A stretch of 64,000 nt of DNA from Roseihalotalea indica (GTDB taxonomy: Bacteria; Bacteroidota; Bacteroidia; Cytophagales; Cyclobacteriaceae), in contig NZ_JAINFL010000004.1 of the NCBI RefSeq assembly GCF_022458895.1, forward strand, positions 124,001 through 188,000, in the 5' to 3' direction. Position 1 is the first letter of the stretch. Every line of letters starts with the position of its first letter. Of this stretch, positions 54,845 to 62,684 are shown one piece after another. The notes beneath the pieces are model-generated. The model did not search any database, was not told the origin of the DNA, and saw only the letters and a list, made by a program, of their open reading frames with translations. The position numbers and the translations under genes are program-made.

Positions 54845-56275
54845 TTAACTCCACAGCCTATCCCAGGCTCTGATTTCGTCCCATTCCGGTGTTGGGGCAA
54901 ATAATTTTTCTCCTTCTACCAGAAATTCTTTTACCACATCTTCATTGAGTTCCACGCCTATCCCGGGTTTCTCGGGCACTTTTACGTAACCATCCTGAAC
55001 AATGGGTTTTTCAATGCCGGTTATCAGATCCTCCCACTGAGGTTTATCCACCGCATGGTGCTCCAGCCACTTGAAATTCTCGGTAGCCGCTGCACTGTGC
55101 ACTGAACCTAAGAACGAAATCGGGCCAGCCGCATGATGGTGCATAAATCCAATACCGTGTAAAGATGCGTAATCGCCAATCCGTTTGGTTTCCAGAATAC
55201 CACCGGCCGTATTTGGATCGGGGTGAACGATGTCTACCGCCCTACGTTCAATCAGATCTTTGAAACCGCCTTCTAGGGTATAAATATCCTCCCCGGTTTG
55301 TGTAGGGGTGGTAGAAGATTCAGTGATTTCTCGCCATTGGTCCGTGAAATGCCAGGGAATAATATCTTCAATATAAGCCAGATTGTAGGGCTCGGCCGCG
55401 CGGGCAATTTTAATGGCCTCATTCACGCTAAAATGCCCCCAGTGATCGGTGCCCATCGGTATCTCATAGCCAATCTGCGACCGCATGACGTCCAGAAATT
55501 CCATCAGCTTATCAATGCCTTTATCCGTAATCTGCACATTGGAGAATGGGTGCTGGGTCAGATTGTAAGGTGTATACTCGTACTGGTAAGGCTTCAGCTC
55601 TCCTTCGGGAGCATTGATGAGTGCGCCAGGAATATCTTTGATCAGATTGATTCCGATATCCATTTTAAGGGCGGTGTAGCCTTTATCGATGCGCTCCTGC
55701 ATGCGTTTGGCATATTCTGCCGGATCAGAGGAAGTTGTGGTATCGCAATATACCCGCACCCGGTCCCGGTATTTTCCGCCTAATAGCTGGTAGACGGGCA
55801 CGTTATAGGCTTTTCCAGCCAAATCCCACAGCGCCATTTCTACTCCGGAAACTCCCCCGCCCTGCCGTCCGTGATGACCAAACTGCCGGATCTTCTTAAA
55901 CAACCGCTCTACGTTGCAGGGATTTTCGCCCAGCAACCGGCTTTTCAGAAAAAGAGCGTATTCTTTGGCAGCACCATCCCGCACGTCACCATGCCCGACT
56001 ATACCCTGATTGGTATAGATGCGCACAATGGGCGTTCTAAAAACCACTTCACTAATTTCCGCAATGCGCATATCAGTGATCTTCAGATCAGTAGGTGCAG
56101 AGAACCGATTTACTTTTTGCGTGGTGTACTCCAGCGTTTCTTCAATCGGACTATTGATAAAAGCACCTAATGATAAGCCTCCCAAACTTGCCTTTTGCAA
56201 AAAATCCCTCCGGCCATTTTCAGAAGATGACTTTTCGTTATTAGTGTTGAGCAGATTTTTAAGATAGGTTTTCAT
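54845..56275 (-). CDS. exported mandelate racemase/muconate lactonizing enzyme family protein, MR2
   Basis: This 476-residue paralogue of MR1 and MR3 has a twin-arginine signal at 22-23 (GRRDFLQKASLGGLSLG). The metal triad is Asp277, Glu303 and Glu329, with TDHWGHF around the first ligand and Trp where MR1 has Phe. Candidate catalytic His residues cluster at 379-381 (MHHHAAG), and Glu405 is kept. A 10-residue insertion after LIKDIPGAL (about 214-232) is shared with MR3 but differs from MR1. The substrate is not predictable, but the divergence of the loop between strands suggests a different specificity from MR1. It lies 42 bp after MR3. Confidence 0.92.
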   Translation of the reverse strand: MKTYLKNLLNTNNEKSSSENGRRDFLQKASLGGLSLGAFINSPIEETLEYTTQKVNRFSAPTDLKITDMRIAEISEVVFRTPIVRIYTNQGIVGHGDVRDGAAKEYALFLKSRLLGENPCNVERLFKKIRQFGHHGRQGGGVSGVEMALWDLAGKAYNVPVYQLLGGKYRDRVRVYCDTTTSSDPAEYAKRMQERIDKGYTALKMDIGINLIKDIPGALINAPEGELKPYQYEYTPYNLTQHPFSNVQITDKGIDKLMEFLDVMRSQIGYEIPMGTDHWGHFSVNEAIKIARAAEPYNLAYIEDIIPWHFTDQWREITESSTTPTQTGEDIYTLEGGFKDLIERRAVDIVHPDPNTAGGILETKRIGDYASLHGIGFMHHHAAGPISFLGSVHSAAATENFKWLEHHAVDKPQWEDLITGIEKPIVQDGYVKVPEKPGIGVELNEDVVKEFLVEGEKLFAPTPEWDEIRAWDRLWS

Positions 56276-56317
56276 CGTAGTGGTGGTTGTGTTGTATTAG
56301 TTTGTTTATGAGTCAGG

Positions 56318-57778
56318 TCAACTCCATATCCGGTCCCAGGACCGAAGCTCGTTCCACTCTTCGGTAGGAGCAAAATACTTTTCACCCTCAGCCAGATGTT
56401 CCTTCACTGCTTCCTCGTTGAGTTCTACTCCAATACCCGGTTTTTCCGGAACCTGCACGTATCCGTTCTGCACAATGGGTTTGTCAATGCCCGTCACCAA
56501 ACTCTCCCACCACTCATTATCAACCGAATGATGTTCCAGAGCAATGAAGTTCTGCGTTGCGGCCACGGCGTGTACAGTACCCAGAAATGAGATGGGAGAT
56601 GCAGCATGATGCACTGCCATCGCCACTCCGTATTCTTCAGCCATGTCGCCTACTTTTTTGGTTTCCAGGAGTCCACCAGCACTACCGGGGTCGGGGTGCA
56701 CAATATCGACGGCTCGGTTCATACAGAGGTCGCGGAAATTTTTCTCCAGATAAATATCCTCCCCGGTCATTGTTGGCGTATCCAGGCGGTCGGTGATGGT
56801 TTTCCACTGATCGGTATATTCCCAGGGAATCATATCTTCCAGCCAGCTCAGGTTATAAGGTTCCAGGGCTTCGCCCAGCCGAATCATGCTATTAACATCC
56901 ATGTGGCCGAAGTGATCAATCCCCAGAGGATAATCGTAGCCGATGAGCGCGCGGGTTTTGGCGACGTATTCTACCAATAGCTCAATGCCTTTTTCGGTGA
57001 CCTGTACGCGGGTAAAGGGGTGCATGGTCTGGGTATAGCTGGTCACCTCCCGGTCAGACCAACCCCTCATTTCGCCCCAAGGCTCGGTATTGGTTAAAGC
57101 ACCGGGAATATCTTTGATCAAACCGATACCGACATCCATTTTCAGGATAGTGAATCCTTTGTCTACCCGATCTTTCATGCGCTGGGCAAACTGATCAGGG
57201 TCGCGCACCGTGGGGGTATCTACGTAGATTCTTACTTTATCACGGTACTTACCGCCAAATAGCTGGTAGACAGGAACGTTATAGGCTTTGCCAGCCAAAT
57301 CCCACAGCGCCATTTCTACTCCGGAAACTCCCCCACCCTGCCGTCCGTGATGGCCGAACTGTTTTACTTTCTTGAAGAGCATCTCCACACTACACGGATT
57401 TTCGCCCAGAAGGCGGCTCTTCAGGAAAAGAGCATAGCGTTTATCAGCACCATCGCGTACATCGCCCAAGCCATAAATTCCCTGGTTGGTGTCAATACGC
57501 AGCAACGGCACATTACCTACCTGAGCAATCCGCATATCCGTGATTTTCAGATCAGTAGGAGCAGAATATCGATTTACATTCTGGGTACTGTAGCGGATGG
57601 TTTCATCGATAGGGCGATTAGCAAACGCCCCTAAGGAAAGTCCACCCAGTGCTGCTTTCTGAAGAAAGTCTCTTCGATTGTTTCCAGTCTGCCCGCTGCT
57701 TTCGGGAATGATATTCGGATTTGAGTTGGTAGTTTTAGCAGTAGGTTGTTGTAATAGTTTTTTTAATGCCTGTTTCAT
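56318..57778 (-). CDS. exported mandelate racemase/muconate lactonizing enzyme family protein, MR3
   Basis: At 486 residues this is the longest paralogue; the N-terminal extension puts the twin-arginine motif at 35-36 (NRRDFLQKAALGGLSLG). Metal ligands are Asp288, Glu314 and Glu340 (GIDHFGHMD, WLEDMIP, TGEDIY), with His390/391 (AVHHAASP) and Glu415. Strand 2 reads LKMD (about 213-215). The three MR1-3 proteins share long identical blocks (for example FLKSRLLGENPC), so they come from tandem duplication. The start follows the RraA1 stop by 4 bp, implying translational coupling. Confidence 0.92.
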   Translation of the reverse strand: MKQALKKLLQQPTAKTTNSNPNIIPESSGQTGNNRRDFLQKAALGGLSLGAFANRPIDETIRYSTQNVNRYSAPTDLKITDMRIAQVGNVPLLRIDTNQGIYGLGDVRDGADKRYALFLKSRLLGENPCSVEMLFKKVKQFGHHGRQGGGVSGVEMALWDLAGKAYNVPVYQLFGGKYRDKVRIYVDTPTVRDPDQFAQRMKDRVDKGFTILKMDVGIGLIKDIPGALTNTEPWGEMRGWSDREVTSYTQTMHPFTRVQVTEKGIELLVEYVAKTRALIGYDYPLGIDHFGHMDVNSMIRLGEALEPYNLSWLEDMIPWEYTDQWKTITDRLDTPTMTGEDIYLEKNFRDLCMNRAVDIVHPDPGSAGGLLETKKVGDMAEEYGVAMAVHHAASPISFLGTVHAVAATQNFIALEHHSVDNEWWESLVTGIDKPIVQNGYVQVPEKPGIGVELNEEAVKEHLAEGEKYFAPTEEWNELRSWDRIWS

Positions 57779-57782
57779 GAGC

Positions 57783-58709
57783 TTACCAGGTTCGGTTTTT
57801 CAAAAATTCATCTAGTTCTTCTCGTGACATCGGTAATTTGTCCGGGTTATTGTCTAGCCAGGTCATAAAATCCTGTTTGATGTTATCGGTCCAGCGGGTG
57901 TCAATTTCACCGGGAGTGTACTTGCCTTCACGAAGTCGCTGATGTCCGAACTGGTCTCGTAGAGCGATGAATTCAGCATTGATAAGCACTTTCTCCACCA
58001 TAAATGCTGGAATGAAGATAATTCCTTCCCGTTTCGCCAGGACAACATCTCCGGGAAGCACCGTGGCCCGTCCAATGCGGATCGGAGTATTTAGTCCGCC
58101 CAAAGTCATGTCTTTGATAAATGAGGGGTCCCAACCTCGCACAAAAGCATTGAATCCCTCAATGGCTTCCAGTCCGGCCAGATCGCGCAGTGAACCGTCA
58201 AAGATGACACCATTGCCTGATTTGGCGTAGATAGAATTACCGAGGTTATCACCAATCAGGGTTCCATCCACAATTTTGCCGTAACCATCTGCAATGTATA
58301 CATCTCCCATTTGCAGTTCGTCAATGGGCCAGGAGTTCATGCCGCCGATGCGTCCGGCTTCTTCGCCTTCAGTTTTCAGCACCTCTTCCATATCCGGGCG
58401 TGTTGGCATGTACTGGGCCGTCAGAGCACGTCCAACGATCGGTTCATCTTCGTGAATCATCATCCAGTTGCCTTCAAACTGGTTGTTATACCCTTCGCCC
58501 CGCATAACGCCCCAGGCTTCTTCAATAGAGATGTTCTTAACACGTTTCAAAATTTCATCCGGAACTTTCGGGCGCCCGTCTGGGTACCGTTCCCCTTCCC
58601 ACTGGCTGGTTAACTTAATCATCTCTTCTTTGCTGAGTGTCAGCAACTGGCCGAAGACTGAATAGGAAAAGAGACTAAGAATGAGGGTAAATAAAAGCGA
58701 GTAATGCAT
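57783..58709 (-). CDS. exported RraA-like (HMG/CHA aldolase-type) protein, RraA1
   Basis: This 308-residue protein has a Sec signal peptide (residues 1-20, SYSVFG then Q) and an RraA fold. RraA family members include metal-dependent class II aldolases that cleave 4-hydroxy-4-methyl-2-oxoglutarate and related 2-oxo acids, decarboxylases, and the RNase E inhibitor. Here the enzyme-type residues are kept: G153-D154-N155 and Arg175-Asp176 in DGSLRDLAG. RNase E regulation is unlikely because the protein is exported. A weak promoter-like TATCTTTT with TTG 20 bp before it occurs in the 89-bp upstream gap. Confidence 0.88.
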   Translation of the reverse strand: MHYSLLFTLILSLFSYSVFGQLLTLSKEEMIKLTSQWEGERYPDGRPKVPDEILKRVKNISIEEAWGVMRGEGYNNQFEGNWMMIHEDEPIVGRALTAQYMPTRPDMEEVLKTEGEEAGRIGGMNSWPIDELQMGDVYIADGYGKIVDGTLIGDNLGNSIYAKSGNGVIFDGSLRDLAGLEAIEGFNAFVRGWDPSFIKDMTLGGLNTPIRIGRATVLPGDVVLAKREGIIFIPAFMVEKVLINAEFIALRDQFGHQRLREGKYTPGEIDTRWTDNIKQDFMTWLDNNPDKLPMSREELDEFLKNRTW

Positions 58710-58798
58710 AGAGGTTAGATCTTAATAAGTGTAGTTAGAAGTTAAAAAGCTGAAAAGATAAGGCACATGAGGTTAATCTGCAACCCAAGATTCTACGT

Positions 58799-60079
58799 CT
58801 ACGCAAAGAACGGGACATCTTCGTCAGCGTACTTACGCATACCTTCCTCATTGATCTCTACACCAATTCCCGGCTTGTTAGACAATGGAAGAAATCCATC
58901 TACCACCATTTCCCCATCGTAGGTGACAATTTCTTTGTACATAGGGTCGGTTTCAAAGTAGATTTGCCACTCCAGAATCAGAAAGTTTGGCACGGAAGCA
59001 CAAACATGCGCTGATGCCATAGCCCCTAAAAAGGATGCTACCATATGAGGGGCAAAGGGCACATAGTACAAATTCGCTAGATTGGCAATGCGCTGAGCTT
59101 CACCCAGTCCTCCTACCTTTTGCAGATCCGGCATAATAATATCAACCCCGCCAATTTCCAACAGGCGACGGAACGGATGAGCGAGATACAGATTCTCCCC
59201 CGTGCAGATTGGTGTACTGGTAGACTCAGTAATTAACTTATAGGCCTCAATATTTTCGGCAGGAATGGGCTCTTCCAACCACATCAGGTTTAAAGGTTCC
59301 ATGAGTTTGGCTACCTTTTTACCCGTAGTAAGGTCGTAGCGTCCGTGCATATCCACGCAGACATCAACATTGGGCCCTACACCTTCCCGCACGGCGGTCA
59401 TCTGATCTACCATGCGCTGCAATTCTCCCGGGCTGGCAGTCCAGTTATACATGTCGTACTTATTAGGATCATTGAACTGATCCAGATCGTACTTCACCGC
59501 TGTAAAACCCATATCAGTGGCTGCTCTGGCATTTTCGGCAAACATTTCCGGGGTAGGATTATTAGACCGATACATGGCGGTATCGCAGTAAACACGCAAT
59601 GTATCCCGAAACTTGCCACCTAGCAGTTGCCATACTGGAAGCTCCAGAGCTTTGCCGGACAGATCCCACAATGCGGTTTCTAGGGCTGTCATCACCGCTA
59701 CATACATACCGGCCTGAGCACCCTCAAAAAAACCGCGGCGACGCATTCCTTCAAAAATCCGATTTACATTTAACGGATTCTGATCTCGCAACCGCTCCCC
59801 CAGTATCTGCACCAGATGATATGTACCAGGTGTAGCATCTACTGCTTCACCGTGCCCCACAATATCCTGATTACTGTATATTTTCACAAACAGACTATGC
59901 CCTCCACGGATGTATCCGCATTTGACATCGGTAATTTTTAAATCACTCGGTGCTGAATATAGTGACTGCTTCTGCACGGCAGCAAACAGATCTGCTCCGA
60001 ACTGGCTTAAAAAAGTAGCTCCTACCGTAGCGGCTGCGCTTTTTCCGAGAAACGAACGGCGACTAAAATTTCCTGACAT
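58799..60079 (-). CDS. exported mandelate racemase family protein of the DgoD/ManD-like type, MR4
   Basis: This 426-residue enolase-superfamily protein has a twin-arginine motif at residues 7-8 (SRRSFLGKSAAATVG). Metal ligands are Asp243, Glu269 and Glu295. The first is in DMHGR, with His245 as in D-galactonate and D-mannonate dehydratases; the partner His345 (FAPHMVAS) and Glu370 are also kept. This is a different subgroup from MR1-3. It therefore most likely dehydrates an aldonate to a 2-keto-3-deoxy acid. It sits between the two RraA genes, 42 bp from RraA2. Confidence 0.92.
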   Translation of the reverse strand: MSGNFSRRSFLGKSAAATVGATFLSQFGADLFAAVQKQSLYSAPSDLKITDVKCGYIRGGHSLFVKIYSNQDIVGHGEAVDATPGTYHLVQILGERLRDQNPLNVNRIFEGMRRRGFFEGAQAGMYVAVMTALETALWDLSGKALELPVWQLLGGKFRDTLRVYCDTAMYRSNNPTPEMFAENARAATDMGFTAVKYDLDQFNDPNKYDMYNWTASPGELQRMVDQMTAVREGVGPNVDVCVDMHGRYDLTTGKKVAKLMEPLNLMWLEEPIPAENIEAYKLITESTSTPICTGENLYLAHPFRRLLEIGGVDIIMPDLQKVGGLGEAQRIANLANLYYVPFAPHMVASFLGAMASAHVCASVPNFLILEWQIYFETDPMYKEIVTYDGEMVVDGFLPLSNKPGIGVEINEEGMRKYADEDVPFFA

Positions 60080-60121
60080 AAGATATTTATTCTTGAGATT
60101 ATGATTGATATGATCCCCTGG

Positions 60122-61069
60122 CTACCAGGTTCGATTCTTTAAAATTTCCTGAATTTGGTCTTCTGCTACCGGAAGATGATCGATATTGGCCTCCAGCCAC
60201 TGAGAGAAATCTTTTTCGATCTCGTCGGACCAGCGGGTATCAATCTGTCCCGCCGTATACTTCTTTTCCCGCAATCGCTGGTGCCCAAACATATCCCGCA
60301 GCCGTACTACTTCCGAAGTGGTCACTACCTTTTCTGCCAGGTGGGCAGGAATTACCGACACTCCCCCTTCTTTCCCTAGTATCACATCTCCGGGCACCAC
60401 CATCACAGAACCCAGATTGATGGGCGTATTAATCCCCATTAGGGTAGTGTTCTGATTATTCTGCGGGTTGTGATGCGAAGGATGGTAGCTACGTACAAAG
60501 GAGGTGAAGTTAGGAAGTTCCTTCAGTCCTTCAATATCACGGATTGCTCCGTTATACACAATACCATTCCCTGAGTTAGCATCAATAGCATTCGCCAAGT
60601 TATCTCCAATGGTGGGTCCGTCTTCGTGTGCTCCAAACTGATCAGCCACGTACACATCACCCGGTTGAAGTTCATCGATGGGCCAGGAGTTTTGCCCTTT
60701 GATTCGTCCTTCAGCATGGCCTTTATCTAAAATAGCTTGGTATACATCTGGCCGACCAGGCATAAACATAGCCGTAAAGGCGCGCCCTACCAGCACACTG
60801 TCCGGATGAATGCATAACCACCCTTCTTCGTACTGATGGAGAAACCCTTCCCCTTTCATCACGGCCCAAGCTTCTTCATGAGTGACCAGCTTCATTCGTT
60901 CCAGCACATCATCCGGTACTTTAGGGCGACCGTCTTCAAAGCGTTCTCCTTCCCAGAGTGGAGTATACAGACGCATTTGCTCCTGACTGATTGTTTGAGC
61001 GGTTAGCTGAAAGGATACAATGGATAGCAAAAAATAAAACGCAAATTTTCGGATCATAGAGGTTTTCAT
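60122..61069 (-). CDS. exported RraA-like (HMG/CHA aldolase-type) protein, RraA2
   Basis: This paralogue of RraA1 has about 315 residues. I choose ATG 61069 because a Sec signal peptide follows directly (KFAFYFLLSIVSFQLTAQ); the 61102 reading adds 11 residues with no support. It keeps the GDNLANAID stretch and Arg-Asp in NGAIRDIEG, which in aldolase members hold metal and substrate. It differs from RraA1 by a short Asn-rich insertion (HHNPQNNQN, about 200-210). Its place directly after susD and before MR4 suggests paired use with MR4. The substrate is not known. Confidence 0.88.
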   Translation of the reverse strand: MKTSMIRKFAFYFLLSIVSFQLTAQTISQEQMRLYTPLWEGERFEDGRPKVPDDVLERMKLVTHEEAWAVMKGEGFLHQYEEGWLCIHPDSVLVGRAFTAMFMPGRPDVYQAILDKGHAEGRIKGQNSWPIDELQPGDVYVADQFGAHEDGPTIGDNLANAIDANSGNGIVYNGAIRDIEGLKELPNFTSFVRSYHPSHHNPQNNQNTTLMGINTPINLGSVMVVPGDVILGKEGGVSVIPAHLAEKVVTTSEVVRLRDMFGHQRLREKKYTAGQIDTRWSDEIEKDFSQWLEANIDHLPVAEDQIQEILKNRTW

Positions 61070-61139
61070 AGTGTAGTTAATCGTTACAATATACACAAGC
61101 ATCAGGACTTGTCAGCCCTAATGCTTGTCGTATACTTTA

Positions 61140-62672
61140 TTATTGCCCATCCCACCAAACCCGGGTATCCAGGTTATCAGGCCCCATTCGGGCAACGGCT
61201 GCATTCACGTTTTCTGAGTTCACAGCAATTTCTGATGACGGATACGTTAGTCTTCGGATAAAATCCCCGGTAATATCCTGGTTAGGAAACGGATTCGGGG
61301 CCAAATCAGGAAAGCCGCTCCGGCGAAAGTTAGCAAAAGCTTCCGGGCCATTGAGAAACGAAGCTACCCAATATTGTGTATTGATTTGCTCCAGCGCTAA
61401 GGCTTCTGAAAAAGGATTTTCCGCAAGATACGCGTCTATCTCCTCCTCAGAAATAGCCGATTCGGCCGAGTATAGAGCCATTTGCTCCATATGAGCCTCT
61501 ACTCCCATCGTATAGAATGGTTCAGCCGGTTCGGTGATCCACCCACGAACAGCCGCTTCTGCCAGCAGCAGATAGGTTTGAGCAGCCGTCACTAAAAACA
61601 TGGGAGAGGTCTGTTGTACTACCCGCTCACGGTCGGCCTGAGCAAATTCATAAAAGCTGGCCAACCCCATTTGTGAAGCAACCTGCTTGATGGATTCGTC
61701 ATTATGGCCCAGTGGCATACCCATTTGAATGGACGGATCGTTAGAACCGTTTCCGTTTGCACCAAGAACCTGCTCAGGGCCAGAAGCCGCTCCAACATAG
61801 GTTACGGCAATGGCCTCCAGCCGGGGGTCATTATTCTCTTTTAAGTACTCTACGAAAGGTTCGGCCAGGAAAAAGTTATTCGCTTCCGTGGCATTAAGCG
61901 TGATGCCAGGTCCATTTCTATAGTTAGCATCATGCCTGATCACAGCATTCTCATCATTGGTGGTGATCACTCCCGCCTGATAGGCCTGTTGAACCAGTGT
62001 TTGGGCAGTGCCCGGTTCAACCTTGATAAGCCGCATTCCGATCCGCAGCAATAGTGAATTCGCGTACTTTTTCCATAGTTCCACATCTCCGCCATACAAA
62101 ACGTCGGCATTTTCCATGATACCCTCATCATCCAGTGCCTGGGAAGCCTGCGTTAGCTCATTTATGATGTCAGGGTAGATTTCCTGCTGAGGGTCGTACA
62201 CCGGAAAGAAGTTTTGATCGATAAAAGCCTGGCCAGCATTGAAATACGGGATATCACCGTAAGTGTCCGTTAATACCATAAAAGCATGAGCCTGAAGAAT
62301 CCGGGTCATCTGATATAAATTCCCTCGCTCAGGATTTTCTTCCATGCGGCTGAGAATGTCTTTGGTACTCTTGATCACATTCTGATAATAAGCAATCCAG
62401 ATATCATCGGTAGCAAGCCGGTTATCCTGGTTAAAATTGGCTCCGGTAAGAACTCCTGAATTGGGGCTGATAATCTGCTGCACAATGCCCAGTTCGTAAT
62501 TGAGCACCCCGCCAGGATATGACATGTTAATGATAGCATTATTGAGTTGAAATACCGGGTCTACCGAAGTAGCATCGGTTTTGTTGGTATTAAGATCGTC
62601 GAACCCATCATCGCAGGCGAATAATAACAGCAGCGATACAGGCAGAAAGCGGAATATTGCTAATTTTTTCAT
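61140..62672 (-). CDS. susD: SusD/RagB-family outer-membrane nutrient-binding lipoprotein
   Basis: SusD-like proteins are surface lipoproteins that form a lid on the partner SusC channel and bind the glycan or other nutrient. The 510-residue protein has a lipobox (LLLLFAC), followed by DDGFDDLNTNKTD, and then the helical TPR-containing SusD fold. It appears to belong to the SusD-like 2 / SusD-homology type judged by YADVLYGGDVELWKKYANSLLLRIGMRL in outline. It lies 12 bp after susC. Its substrate is inferred to be an acid-containing saccharide because of the downstream enzymes. Confidence 0.93.
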   Translation of the reverse strand: MKKLAIFRFLPVSLLLLFACDDGFDDLNTNKTDATSVDPVFQLNNAIINMSYPGGVLNYELGIVQQIISPNSGVLTGANFNQDNRLATDDIWIAYYQNVIKSTKDILSRMEENPERGNLYQMTRILQAHAFMVLTDTYGDIPYFNAGQAFIDQNFFPVYDPQQEIYPDIINELTQASQALDDEGIMENADVLYGGDVELWKKYANSLLLRIGMRLIKVEPGTAQTLVQQAYQAGVITTNDENAVIRHDANYRNGPGITLNATEANNFFLAEPFVEYLKENNDPRLEAIAVTYVGAASGPEQVLGANGNGSNDPSIQMGMPLGHNDESIKQVASQMGLASFYEFAQADRERVVQQTSPMFLVTAAQTYLLLAEAAVRGWITEPAEPFYTMGVEAHMEQMALYSAESAISEEEIDAYLAENPFSEALALEQINTQYWVASFLNGPEAFANFRRSGFPDLAPNPFPNQDITGDFIRRLTYPSSEIAVNSENVNAAVARMGPDNLDTRVWWDGQ

Positions 62673-62684
62673 GAGTAATTCTGA

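Noticed and set aside
57783..61069. RraA proteins as RNase E inhibitors
   Set aside because: Both have Sec signal peptides and aldolase-type residues, so a cytoplasmic RNase partner is improbable.
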